DNA of 8,325 nucleotides. Source: Candidatus Omnitrophota bacterium (GTDB taxonomy: Bacteria > Omnitrophota > Gorgyraeia > Gygaellales > Profunditerraquicolaceae). The translations under genes were made by a program, and so were the position numbers. The stretch spans positions 1-8,325 of the forward strand of contig JAHISH010000081.1 of assembly GCA_018818365.1 (NCBI GenBank). The letters run 5' to 3'. This document shows, piece by piece, positions 1 to 5,899 of the stretch. The notes under the pieces were generated by a model. That model did not search any database. It was not told where the DNA came from and saw only the letters and a program-made list of their open reading frames with translations. Each line of letters opens with the position of its first letter. Positions within the stretch are counted from its first letter, which is position 1.

Positions 1-1228
1 TCGCTTGGGGAGTCGATGAATCCGTCGTATTGAAGGTCTCTTCTACCGCTTTTTTAAGCTCCTGCCCTACGCCGACCGTACCGTTAATCAAAGCCTTTGA
101 GAAACCTGCCGCGCCTTTGACTAATCCTTCCAGGAGTTTCCCCGGCAATTGAATGATCTCATCTTGGGTAACCGCGTTTGCCTTGCGCGCCTGCATGATC
201 TTATCCTCGACGGCAGATCTTACCGAACTAAACCCAAACTCCGGTCGGTCCAACTTGGTACGGATGGTAAAATCAACGGCAATCTTGCCTTGATCAGTAG
301 ATTTAAATACACCCAGCACATAATCGGTTACTTTCTCTGCCTTTTGCGCGGGCTCCTCAGAGGTCCGCACCTTGCGCACGATATCAGTGAGGGACAAATG
401 GCAGGCCGCAGTAAGGTTATTATTAAGAGCCTGGATGTCGCTTGTGAAGTTTAGCTTGGCACTTTCAATACGCGCCTTTTCTAAATCGACCCAGCTGGAG
501 TAGAACGGGTATAATGCCACCCCATCGATATTCTCGATATTCACGGTTGCCTGCATATCCTTCTTAATGAAATTAAGCCACCCTTCTGCATTGATCTTTC
601 CGATCTCCTGATTGCGCCAGGGAATCTGGGCTTTGATATTGAAGTTAGTCATAAGTGAAACCGGGAATATGGTGCCGATGGTAATATCAATATCGATATG
701 GTCTACGGTAAGGCTGAATTGCTCCGGTGTATTGGTTTCCTTAAAATGGAGTATTCCATCCCGGACCTTTAGTTGACGCACCAATAATCGCATCTTCTTC
801 TTTTTTCCGGTAGGCACTGCTATGGACTTGGTGACCGCTTCCCAGGCTGCAGGGTTTTCATCCGTTGGCGAGCCTTGGGTGATGGTCAACTCCGGGCGGA
901 TGACACGGATCTTACGTAATACGATATGCCCGGTTACAAGGCTTAAAAGATCAGGAGTAAGGAATAACTGCTGGATTGAGCCGACCCCTTCGATACGCGC
1001 GTCTTTGATCTTGATAGTAAGCGGGAATTCAACGGTAAAAGAGCCGATTTCTATTTTCTTTTGGGTAAGATGCTGAAGCCTAGTGGTAATCAATTGTTTT
1101 CCTTGGAAGTGCAGATAGGCGTGGATAAGGCTAAATAAGATAATCACCAGAAGAAAGACAATGAGAATAACGCGCCTGGTTGAACGGATAGCTTTGAGGG
1201 TTTTTACTGTGCTTTTGAATTCTTTCAT
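1..1228 (-). CDS. AsmA/DUF748-like membrane-anchored envelope protein (N-terminal part, cut by window edge)
   Basis: The reading frame is open from ATG at 1228 to the left edge, giving 409 codons with no stop; the C-terminus lies outside the window. Residues 1-19 are basic (MKEFKSTVKTLKAIRSTRR). A single hydrophobic segment at about 20-38 (VILIVFLLVIILFSLIHAY) fits an N-in membrane anchor. The rest is rich in beta-strand-like alternating segments such as IEIGSFTVEFPLTIKIKDAR, and in motifs like 'LRKIRVIRPELTI' and 'VRQLKVRDGILHFKE'. That pattern is typical of AsmA/DUF748-type proteins, which are thought to act in envelope lipid transport or outer-membrane biogenesis. Residues near 345-395 look like amphipathic helices. 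The ATG directly follows a T-run and has no strong Shine-Dalgarno; an in-frame TTG lies 33 nt upstream. The gene starts 57 nt after tRNA-Arg on the same strand. The family assignment rests on overall style, not a diagnostic catalytic motif; that the frame codes is near certain. Confidence 0.62.
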   Translation of the reverse strand, partial: MKEFKSTVKTLKAIRSTRRVILIVFLLVIILFSLIHAYLHFQGKQLITTRLQHLTQKKIEIGSFTVEFPLTIKIKDARIEGVGSIQQLFLTPDLLSLVTGHIVLRKIRVIRPELTITQGSPTDENPAAWEAVTKSIAVPTGKKKKMRLLVRQLKVRDGILHFKETNTPEQFSLTVDHIDIDITIGTIFPVSLMTNFNIKAQIPWRNQEIGKINAEGWLNFIKKDMQATVNIENIDGVALYPFYSSWVDLEKARIESAKLNFTSDIQALNNNLTAACHLSLTDIVRKVRTSEEPAQKAEKVTDYVLGVFKSTDQGKIAVDFTIRTKLDRPEFGFSSVRSAVEDKIMQARKANAVTQDEIIQLPGKLLEGLVKGAAGFSKALINGTVGVGQELKKAVEETFNTTDSSTPQA

Positions 1229-1285
1229 AAAAAAAGAAATGCTCTTTTTGCGGGAGAACAAGAAACGTTGGTCATTAATACAATA

Positions 1286-1359
1286 TGCGCCTGGGCCGAA
1301 TCGAACGGCCAACCCTCTGCTTAGAAGGCAGATGCTCTATCCGATTGAGCTACAGGCGC
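1286..1359 (-). tRNA. tRNA-Arg (anticodon UCU)
   Basis: The minus strand folds into a complete cloverleaf. The acceptor GCGCCTG pairs perfectly with CAGGCGC, the D-stem is GCTC/GAGC, the anticodon stem is TCTGC/GCAGA around loop CTTCTAA, the variable loop is GGGTT, and the T-arm is GGCCG-TTCGATT-CGGCC. The anticodon TCT reads AGA, so this is arginine. The discriminator base is A at 1286. The CCA tail is not encoded (TAT follows), so it must be added after transcription. Confidence 0.96.
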
Positions 1360-1364
1360 GTTTA

Positions 1365-1370
1365 ATCATA
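1365..1370 (-). promoter_or_regulatory. Possible -10 box for tRNA-Arg
   Basis: On the minus strand TATGAT lies five bases before the first base of the tRNA. Transcription would then start at or very near the mature 5' end. No good -35 hexamer is visible at 16-18 nt spacing, so this may be chance, or the tRNA may instead be read through from tRNA-Pro. Confidence 0.25.
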
Positions 1371-1432
1371 GGTGGTGAAAACCCGCTTTCTTTCTACGGA
1401 TAAGCTATAGGCGAGTTCTAATATATTCTTTA

Positions 1433-1459
1433 GGTACCTATGCCTGCGGCATAGGTACC
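1433..1459. repeat. Perfect 12-bp inverted repeat (strong hairpin) between the two tRNAs
   Basis: GGTACCTATGCC at 1433-1444 is the exact reverse complement of GGCATAGGTACC at 1448-1459, with a three-base loop. No T-tract follows on either strand, so it is not a canonical intrinsic terminator. It could be a processing or transcript-end hairpin for tRNA-Pro, or a REP-type element. Its left end shares two bases with the next inverted repeat. Confidence 0.8.
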
Positions 1460-1490
1460 GATTTCCGATACTCTAATCGAAGGAAATCGG
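1458..1490. repeat. 9-bp inverted repeat overlapping the 3' end of tRNA-Pro
   Basis: CCGATTTCC at 1458-1466 pairs with GGAAATCGG at 1482-1490, leaving a 15-base loop. One arm covers the last acceptor-stem bases and discriminator of tRNA-Pro. In a precursor transcript this fold would compete with the tRNA acceptor stem. No T-tract follows. Confidence 0.6.
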
Positions 1491-1561
1491 GGCGACAGGA
1501 CTTGAACCTGTGACCTCTTGCTCCCAAAGCAAGCGCTCTAGCCAAACTGAGCCACGCCCCG
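1487..1561 (-). tRNA. tRNA-Pro (anticodon UGG)
   Basis: The minus strand gives a full cloverleaf. The acceptor CGGGGCG pairs perfectly with CGCCCCG, the D-stem is GCTC/GAGC, the anticodon stem is CTTGC/GCAAG around loop TTTGGGA, the variable loop is AGGTC, and the T-arm is ACAGG-TTCAAGT-CCTGT. The anticodon TGG reads CCA and is expected to serve most proline codons by wobble. The CGGGGCG start is typical of bacterial tRNA-Pro. The discriminator is A at 1487, and CCA is not encoded. Confidence 0.96.
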
Positions 1562-1569
1562 TTTTTCTA

Positions 1570-1578
1570 TCTATAACA
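1570..1578 (-). promoter_or_regulatory. Possible extended -10 promoter element for tRNA-Pro
   Basis: The minus strand reads TGTTATAGA, which fits the extended -10 pattern TGnTATAAT. It ends nine bases before the tRNA 5' end, a sensible place for a start a base or two upstream of the mature end. The -35 region at 16-18 nt spacing is weak (GTGGTA-like), which is tolerated in extended -10 promoters. This is inference from motif and position only. Confidence 0.35.
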
Positions 1579-1590
1579 AGTAGGGAAAAC

Positions 1591-1625
1591 GGTACCACAT
1601 GCTATCACGTGTCAAAAGTGGTACC
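1591..1625. repeat. 8-bp inverted repeat with GGTACC ends upstream of tRNA-Pro
   Basis: GGTACCAC at 1591-1598 is the reverse complement of GTGGTACC at 1618-1625, with a 19-base spacer. A further GGTACCTA lies at 1653-1660. The arms share the GGTACC core with the hairpin on the other side of tRNA-Pro. It may be an operator-like site or a dispersed palindromic element; its role is unknown. Confidence 0.55.
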
Positions 1626-1735
1626 TAATTATCGCTATGATTTCTCTAAATTGGTACCTAAATGCCAAAACCACAAACACTCTCTCCGCACCCCTTGCAT
1701 ATACGTATCCATGAGGGAGACTTTCATGCAAAACT

Positions 1736-3109
1736 TTAATTCTTTTCAATATACTTTTGTTCCGGAGCGACCAGAAATGTCTGTGGCTTTAGTTTGTTGA
1801 GATTGAAGGCCTCAAACCAAAGCTCAAGGGCGAGAAGCCGCTCATCCTGCAGATCATAGACCAATCCGAGATTTAATCGTGCCGGACGATATGAAGGATC
1901 TATCGTTAATGCATCCATACACATCTCTTTTGCCTTATCCAATTCTTTACGAGTAACCAAAATCACCCCCATATTATTAATTATGAACTTCTGGTATGAA
2001 GGGTCATCGACCGGCGCATATTCGTACGGAAAATCTCCTTCGGTAATCATATCAAGCATCACATACTTGCGGGGCTTACGCGATTCAAAATCAAAAACCT
2101 TTGCCCAATGCGTCAATGCGGTCACGCGATCTTTTCTAATATCGTAGACCAACCCCAAATTCAGTAGTGCCGGCCTGTACTTAGGGCTCTTACGTATGAT
2201 CTCTTCTAACATTGCTTCGGCTTTGGCAAGGTCTTGCCGGTTCGCATAGACAATCCCCATATTATTCATGCAATAATCCTGATAATCAGGGTCTTTCGCA
2301 GGCGCATAATGATACGCAACATCTTTTCCCTTCTCCAACGGATGAGGAATTCCCTCCGAGACATCTTTCATCACATACTTTTGCGGTTTATCTAACTCCA
2401 AATCAAAGGCCCTCGCCCATGATTCCAAAGCACGCGCCTTATCGCGCCTCCCGTCATAAAGAAGCCCTAAGTTAAGAAGCGCGGGTTTATAATCAGGGTC
2501 AAGCTGTAATGCCTGCTTAAAAAGTAATTCGGCGGCAGACAAATCATTCCTCTTAATATAGATGACTCCCATATTATTAAGGATGAATTTCTGAAACTCC
2601 GGATCCTTATAATTAAAAGGGATCACCTGTTGATACATCGGCAAAAGTACATTGCCTCCTTCGCGCGGGATCTGCGCGTCTTCTTTCAAAATAAAATCCT
2701 TAGGCTTGAGTTCCCGCAGATTATATACCGTTGCCCAATACTGCAAGGACTTAAGCCGCTCATTCTTCATTTCATAGAGCAATCCGGCATTCAAAAGAGC
2801 CGGCTTATAGAGAGGATCTATTTCCAAAGACTGCAACAAATTCTCTTCCGCGGCATCGATCTCCTCTGCGCGCGCGCGCAAGACGCCGATATTGTTCTTT
2901 ACCGCTTTTCTAAGGTTCATATCCCGCGGGGCAATAAGTAATACCTTAGAATACGCAGTATCCGCGGCAACGGTATCATACCGCACCTGTGATCGTACCC
3001 CTTCGTTATAATAGTTTGTCGCCTCCTCCGATAGCAATTCACCGGCACAGGCAACTCCGGCACATACGCAAATGACGGCTACCATATAAAAAATCCTTCT
3101 GATCACCAT
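1736..3109 (-). CDS. Secreted tetratricopeptide-repeat protein with four tandem double-TPR modules
   Basis: The product is 457 aa. ATG at 3109 is preferred over an in-frame ATG at 3181 because a perfect AGGAGG sits six bases before it and the protein then opens with a signal peptide: basic MVIRR, hydrophobic core FYMVAVICVCAGV, and an AxA-type cleavage site before GELL (about residue 22). The mature part is helical and built of four ~100-residue modules starting near residues 72, 178, 282 and 378. Each has NN(M/I)G, a TPR helix pair ending in a 'DPxY(K/R)PALLNLGL(L/V)YD' block (variant in module 1), a helix with a conserved Trp (except for small changes: ALxxWAxxF), and a KPxxF/YV segment. 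Linkers carry 'DPxYQxF'. It is expected to act in the periplasm or outside the cytoplasmic membrane as a protein-binding scaffold. No enzymatic motif is visible. It lies 55 nt after rdgB, so may be co-transcribed or have its own promoter. The specific partner is unknown. Confidence 0.85.
   Translation of the reverse strand: MVIRRIFYMVAVICVCAGVACAGELLSEEATNYYNEGVRSQVRYDTVAADTAYSKVLLIAPRDMNLRKAVKNNIGVLRARAEEIDAAEENLLQSLEIDPLYKPALLNAGLLYEMKNERLKSLQYWATVYNLRELKPKDFILKEDAQIPREGGNVLLPMYQQVIPFNYKDPEFQKFILNNMGVIYIKRNDLSAAELLFKQALQLDPDYKPALLNLGLLYDGRRDKARALESWARAFDLELDKPQKYVMKDVSEGIPHPLEKGKDVAYHYAPAKDPDYQDYCMNNMGIVYANRQDLAKAEAMLEEIIRKSPKYRPALLNLGLVYDIRKDRVTALTHWAKVFDFESRKPRKYVMLDMITEGDFPYEYAPVDDPSYQKFIINNMGVILVTRKELDKAKEMCMDALTIDPSYRPARLNLGLVYDLQDERLLALELWFEAFNLNKLKPQTFLVAPEQKYIEKN
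1763..2899 (-). repeat. Four-fold tandem repeat inside the TPR gene (~290-320 bp period)
   Basis: The conserved Asn-Asn-Met/Ile-Gly codons recur with first bases at 2896, 2578, 2266 and 1978, spacings of 318, 312 and 288 bp. On the plus strand this shows as recurring CATATTATT near 1970, 2258 and 2570, so some identity survives at DNA level. The modules have clearly diverged, which indicates old duplication and not a recent expansion. Confidence 0.75.
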
Positions 3110-3115
3110 AGTATG

Positions 3116-3121
3116 CCTCCT
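3116..3121 (-). promoter_or_regulatory. Shine-Dalgarno site fixing the TPR gene start
   Basis: AGGAGG on the minus strand ends six bases before ATG at 3109. It is the strongest ribosome binding site in the window. It favours the downstream start that produces a signal peptide over the longer frame opening at 3181, which would overlap the end of rdgB. Confidence 0.8.
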
Positions 3122-3164
3122 GGTTATACACGTTAAAAAGCCAAGTAGTATTATAGCAAGCCCT

Positions 3165-3785
3165 TCATCTATGCTCAACATATTTCTGTAGTAGTTCTTT
3201 AGTCTTCTGTAATGACCGGTAACGGTGGCTCATCGAATGCTTCACCGCGACGTCGAGTTGACCGAAGGTTTTGCGGTATCGAGGGATCATAAAAAGAGGG
3301 TCATATCCGAAGCCATTATTCCCTGCAGGCACCTGGCTTATTAGCCCATTACAGATGCCTTCGGATAATCCCACCAGGCCTTGCGCGTCAACGAGCGCAA
3401 CCGCGCAGACATAATGCGCCGTGCGCTTAGATACCGGCACACCCTTAAGAAGCCGTAGCAATTTCTCGTTATTCTTCTGGTCACTCTTGTTCTTGCCTGC
3501 GAAACGGGAAGAGTATACCCCCGGTTTTCCGTCCAGCGCATCGACGCAAAGGCCGGAATCTTCTCCGAGCGTCAGTTCTGCGGTAAAACGCGCGATCGTC
3601 ATTGCTTTTATTACCGCATTTTCAAGAAAGGTTTTACCATCTTCCACAATGCGCGGCGCCCGCGTATAATCTTCCAATGATTTAATAGTGAAGGCGCATC
3701 CTGCAAGCAGCTCCCGAATCTCCCGGAGTTTCTTCTTATTCTTGGTTGCCACCACCAGCGTGACTTTTTTGCGTCGAGATATCAT
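3165..3785 (-). CDS. rdgB: XTP/dITP pyrophosphatase (Ham1/RdgB family)
   Basis: The product is 206 aa, close to the usual ~195-205. This cytoplasmic house-cleaning enzyme hydrolyses dITP, XTP and ITP to monophosphate and pyrophosphate, keeping deaminated purines out of nucleic acids. Visible family motifs are the nucleotide-binding [13 protein letters not shown] (11-23), [14 protein letters not shown] (48-61), the catalytic [20 protein letters not shown] (75-94) with Asp76, [11 protein letters not shown] (155-165), and SHR (186-188) near the end. The last block is somewhat divergent: FGQL in place of the common FAEL, and SHRYRSL in place of SHRgxAL. The start ATG overlaps the rph stop as ATGA (4 nt) and has no clear Shine-Dalgarno, so translation is probably coupled to rph. 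An rph-rdgB pair is a common bacterial arrangement. Confidence 0.95.
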   Translation of the reverse strand: MISRRKKVTLVVATKNKKKLREIRELLAGCAFTIKSLEDYTRAPRIVEDGKTFLENAVIKAMTIARFTAELTLGEDSGLCVDALDGKPGVYSSRFAGKNKSDQKNNEKLLRLLKGVPVSKRTAHYVCAVALVDAQGLVGLSEGICNGLISQVPAGNNGFGYDPLFMIPRYRKTFGQLDVAVKHSMSHRYRSLQKTKELLQKYVEHR

Positions 3786-4492
3786 AAAATATCTTTTAGT
3801 GCTTTCTTCTGAACGGCGATAAGCTCCTCAATGCCTTTCCCGGCTAAATGCAACAGCCCATCCATCTGTTTCTTGCTAAACGGCATGCGTTCTGCGGTAC
3901 CTTGGATCTCGATAAATTCCCCCTTACCGGTCATCACGATATTCATATCCACCTCTGCGCGGGAATCCTCTTCGTAATTTAAGTCGAGGCAGAGCTTCTG
4001 ATCAATGATACCAACGCTGGTGGCCGCAACAAAGTCTTTAATGGGTATCTGCGACAGTATCCCCTCTTTTTTAAGTTTATTGAGCGCATCGACCAGGGCG
4101 ATAAAGCTTCCGGTAATGGAAGCGGTGCGCGTACCGCCATCTGCCTGGATCACATCGCAATCTATCCATATCGTGCGTTCTCCAAGTTCCTGCATACGCG
4201 TAACCGTGCGCAGGGACCGCCCCACCAACCGCTGAATCTCATACGTCCTTCCTGAATCCTTGCCTCTTTGGATCCTCTGGTTACAGGAACGCGGGAGCAT
4301 TCCGTACTCTGCGGTAACCCAGCCCTTACCCGAATTTCTTAAAAATGGGGGTACGGATGATTCGACGGACGTAGTACAAATAACCTTGGTATTCCCCAAT
4401 TCAATCAGGCATGACCCTTCGGGATATTTTATATAATTACGGATTACATGCACCTTACGCAGTTCATCGACTTCACGTTTATCGTTTCGCAT
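3782..4492 (-). CDS. rph: Ribonuclease PH
   Basis: The product is 236 aa (family ~237-245). It is a phosphorolytic 3'-5' exoribonuclease that trims tRNA 3' ends and forms a hexameric ring in the cytoplasm. The protein matches the family along its length: REVDELR (6-12), [20 protein letters not shown] (23-42), [13 protein letters not shown] (57-69), [11 protein letters not shown] (85-95), [18 protein letters not shown] (111-128), [14 protein letters not shown] (171-184). Arg82 and Arg122 correspond to phosphate-binding residues, and Asp176 and Asp182 to the catalytic acidic pair. The loop after LPR is about four residues shorter than in Bacillus subtilis as I recall it. ATG at 4492 is chosen because GGAAGGAG lies eight bases upstream and family members begin MRxDxR; an in-frame ATG at 4519 adds nine unlikely residues. 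It overlaps the fumarase beta gene by 14 nt. Neither tRNA in this window encodes CCA, which is compatible with trimming by this enzyme. Confidence 0.97.
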   Translation of the reverse strand: MRNDKREVDELRKVHVIRNYIKYPEGSCLIELGNTKVICTTSVESSVPPFLRNSGKGWVTAEYGMLPRSCNQRIQRGKDSGRTYEIQRLVGRSLRTVTRMQELGERTIWIDCDVIQADGGTRTASITGSFIALVDALNKLKKEGILSQIPIKDFVAATSVGIIDQKLCLDLNYEEDSRAEVDMNIVMTGKGEFIEIQGTAERMPFSKKQMDGLLHLAGKGIEELIAVQKKALKDIL

Positions 4493-5009
4493 TATAGATA
4501 CTCCTTCCGCGCGTATCAATCCCTACGATGAGGGGAAAATCCTTTACTTTCAACTGCACGATTGCTTCCGGGCCTAAATCCTTATAGGTAACCGGGGTTG
4601 TTTTCTTTACATACTGGGCCAGAAGCGCGCCGCATCCGGCGTAGGTGAGAAAATATACCCCTCGGTATCTCTTGACCGCCTGACGAACTTCTTCTGAACG
4701 ATTTCCCTTACCGATCATCGCGCACAATCCCGCTCGAAGTAATATAGGAGTAAAGGCATCCATGCGCGAGCTGGTAGTCGGCCCGCAGGAACCGACGGCA
4801 AGGCCATGAGGGGTTTTCGTGGGGCCGCAGTAATAAATAACCGAACCTTTTATTGCAAAGGGGAGTTTTTTTCCGGACAAAAGATCAGCGATCAGCCGCT
4901 TATGCGCCTGGTCACGGGCGGTATAGAGGAATCCGCTTAAGAAAACTCGTTCTCCACGGTGAAGTTTCTTGATCTGCGTACTATCTAAAGGGGGAGTAAT
5001 TCGTTTCAT
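4479..5009 (-). CDS. Class I fumarate hydratase, beta (C-terminal domain) subunit; or tartrate-type dehydratase beta
   Basis: The product is 176 aa, near the usual size for the separate beta subunit. It corresponds to the C-terminal swivel domain of one-chain class I fumarases and to TtdB, and forms the active site with the alpha subunit at 5010-5852. Motifs seen: RDQAHKRL (32-39), YCGPTKTP (60-67), [11 protein letters not shown] (74-84), AMIGKGNR (97-104), and [18 protein letters not shown] in the later part. Its start codon directly follows the alpha subunit stop with no spacer, and its end overlaps rph by 14 nt. Only a weak AGG element precedes the start, so translational coupling with alpha is likely. 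Fumarase (malate/fumarate interconversion) is favoured as the commoner role; L(+)-tartrate dehydratase and related hydro-lyases share this fold and cannot be excluded from sequence alone. Confidence 0.9.
   Translation of the reverse strand: MKRITPPLDSTQIKKLHRGERVFLSGFLYTARDQAHKRLIADLLSGKKLPFAIKGSVIYYCGPTKTPHGLAVGSCGPTTSSRMDAFTPILLRAGLCAMIGKGNRSEEVRQAVKRYRGVYFLTYAGCGALLAQYVKKTTPVTYKDLGPEAIVQLKVKDFPLIVGIDTRGRSIYNAKR
4501..4508 (-). promoter_or_regulatory. Shine-Dalgarno site fixing the rph start
   Basis: GGAAGGAG on the minus strand lies eight bases upstream of ATG at 4492, inside the last codons of the fumarase beta gene. It decides for the shorter RNase PH start over the in-frame ATG at 4519. 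Confidence 0.7.
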
Positions 5010-5852
5010 TTAAAGTACCTGCGAAGCACTGCGCAACGCGTGACAACTAAGATTCACTGCCACAGGAAGACCTGCGATATGCGTAGGATACGTCTCTATA
5101 TGTACGGCAAGCGCGGTAGTCTTGCCTCCGAGCCCCATGGGGCCGATATTGAGCCGATTGATCTGCTGCAATAAATCATCTTCGATCTTTGAATTGGGAT
5201 ACACGGTACGGGTTACAGGATATGTTATTTTGCGCAGCAAAGCTTTTTTTGCCAATAACGCCGCATAATCAGAGGTACCTCCGATTCCGACTCCTACGAT
5301 ATACGGCGGACAGGCATCCGGGCCTGCAGATTTAACCGCATCGATAATAAGTTGTTTGATCTCTGGCAACTCTGCGGTAGGCTTAAACATCTTCAGCTGC
5401 GATTTGTTCTCACAGCCAAACCCTTTGGGAAAAACGGTAATCTTAAGGCTATTGCCTTTGACGATATCGGTATGGATTACTGCCGGGGTATATGAAGGCC
5501 TCCCTCTCGTGAGCGGATCTCTGACAATAGAATTGCGTAAGAACCCTTTTCGATAACCGGCTTCTATCCCTCGCTGTACCGCCGCGTAGAGATCTCCGAT
5601 AATCCTTATCTCCTGGCCGATTTCTAGAAATACTACCGGCATCCCGGTGTCCTGGCAAATAGCTAATCTTTTACGTTGAGCAATCGCGGCATTAGCAATA
5701 ATTGCCCTGAGAAGCTCTTTGGCTCTATGACTATTCTCGCGGCAATATGCCTTCTTCAACGCCGATACGACATCAGGACGCAACCTCACATTCGCCCGTA
5801 CGCATAATTCGGCAACGGTACTACTAATCTTACTGGCTGCAATACTCTTCAT
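5010..5852 (-). CDS. Class I fumarate hydratase, alpha (iron-sulfur) subunit; or tartrate-type dehydratase alpha
   Basis: The product is 280 aa, the usual size of the stand-alone alpha subunit. It carries the 4Fe-4S cluster that acts as Lewis acid in reversible hydration of fumarate to malate. Cluster ligands are expected at Cys66 in ICQDTGMPVVF, Cys181 in ACPPYIVGVGIGGTSDY, and Cys270 in LSCHALR; all three are present. Other family blocks are VIHTDIVKG (125-133), FPKGFGCENKSQLKMF (141-156), and NIGPMGLGGKTTALAVHIE (235-253). Such clusters are oxygen-labile, which points to an anaerobic or micro-oxic host. The gene begins 47 nt after queF, one of the larger gaps in the cluster, with its own AAGGGG site that may be held in a hairpin. 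It abuts the beta subunit exactly. Substrate (fumarate or tartrate-like) is not decidable here; fumarate is more likely. Confidence 0.92.
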   Translation of the reverse strand: MKSIAASKISSTVAELCVRANVRLRPDVVSALKKAYCRENSHRAKELLRAIIANAAIAQRKRLAICQDTGMPVVFLEIGQEIRIIGDLYAAVQRGIEAGYRKGFLRNSIVRDPLTRGRPSYTPAVIHTDIVKGNSLKITVFPKGFGCENKSQLKMFKPTAELPEIKQLIIDAVKSAGPDACPPYIVGVGIGGTSDYAALLAKKALLRKITYPVTRTVYPNSKIEDDLLQQINRLNIGPMGLGGKTTALAVHIETYPTHIAGLPVAVNLSCHALRSASQVL

Positions 5853-5855
5853 ATT

Positions 5856-5871
5856 CCCCTTCTCCCAGGGG
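5856..5871 (-). promoter_or_regulatory. Hairpin overlapping the fumarase alpha ribosome binding site
   Basis: In the minus-strand transcript CCCCT (5867-5871) can pair with AGGGG (5856-5860) around the loop GGGAGA. The AGGGG arm is the likely Shine-Dalgarno of the gene starting at 5852, with only AAT between it and ATG. The loop itself holds GGGAG, a possible alternative site with better spacing. The five-base stem is small but GC-rich. Confidence 0.4.
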
Positions 5872-5899
5872 ACACTTCCGCTATACGTTGCACCTTGCC

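Noticed and set aside
149..454. Plus-strand open frame of 101 codons
   Set aside because: It lies opposite the AsmA-like coding frame, which is continuous and has clear protein character; no ribosome binding site or recognisable motif.
1433..1459. 12-bp hairpin as an intrinsic terminator
   Set aside because: The sequence after the stem is A-rich or mixed on both strands, with no run of T.
1286..1561. Integration site (att) at the tRNA pair
   Set aside because: No integrase, no long direct repeat of a tRNA 3' end, and neighbouring genes are ordinary chromosomal ones.
1587..1615. Perfect TTGACA on the minus strand (1610-1615) as a -35 box for tRNA-Pro
   Set aside because: The hexamer at normal spacing is CCGTTT, not -10-like, and the plausible -10 element TATAGA is about 34 nt away, too far to pair with it.
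1692..1735. TTGCAT/ATGCAA inverted repeat just after the TPR stop as a terminator
   Set aside because: Six-base AT-rich arms with a ~25-base loop and no T-tract; too weak to support.
1510..1800. Plus-strand open frame across tRNA-Pro and the TPR gene end
   Set aside because: It runs antisense through a tRNA and the 3' end of a real gene, with no motif or translation signal.
3110..3181. Longer TPR protein starting at 3181
   Set aside because: It would overlap rdgB, adds 24 residues before a good signal peptide, and ignores the AGGAGG located just before 3109.
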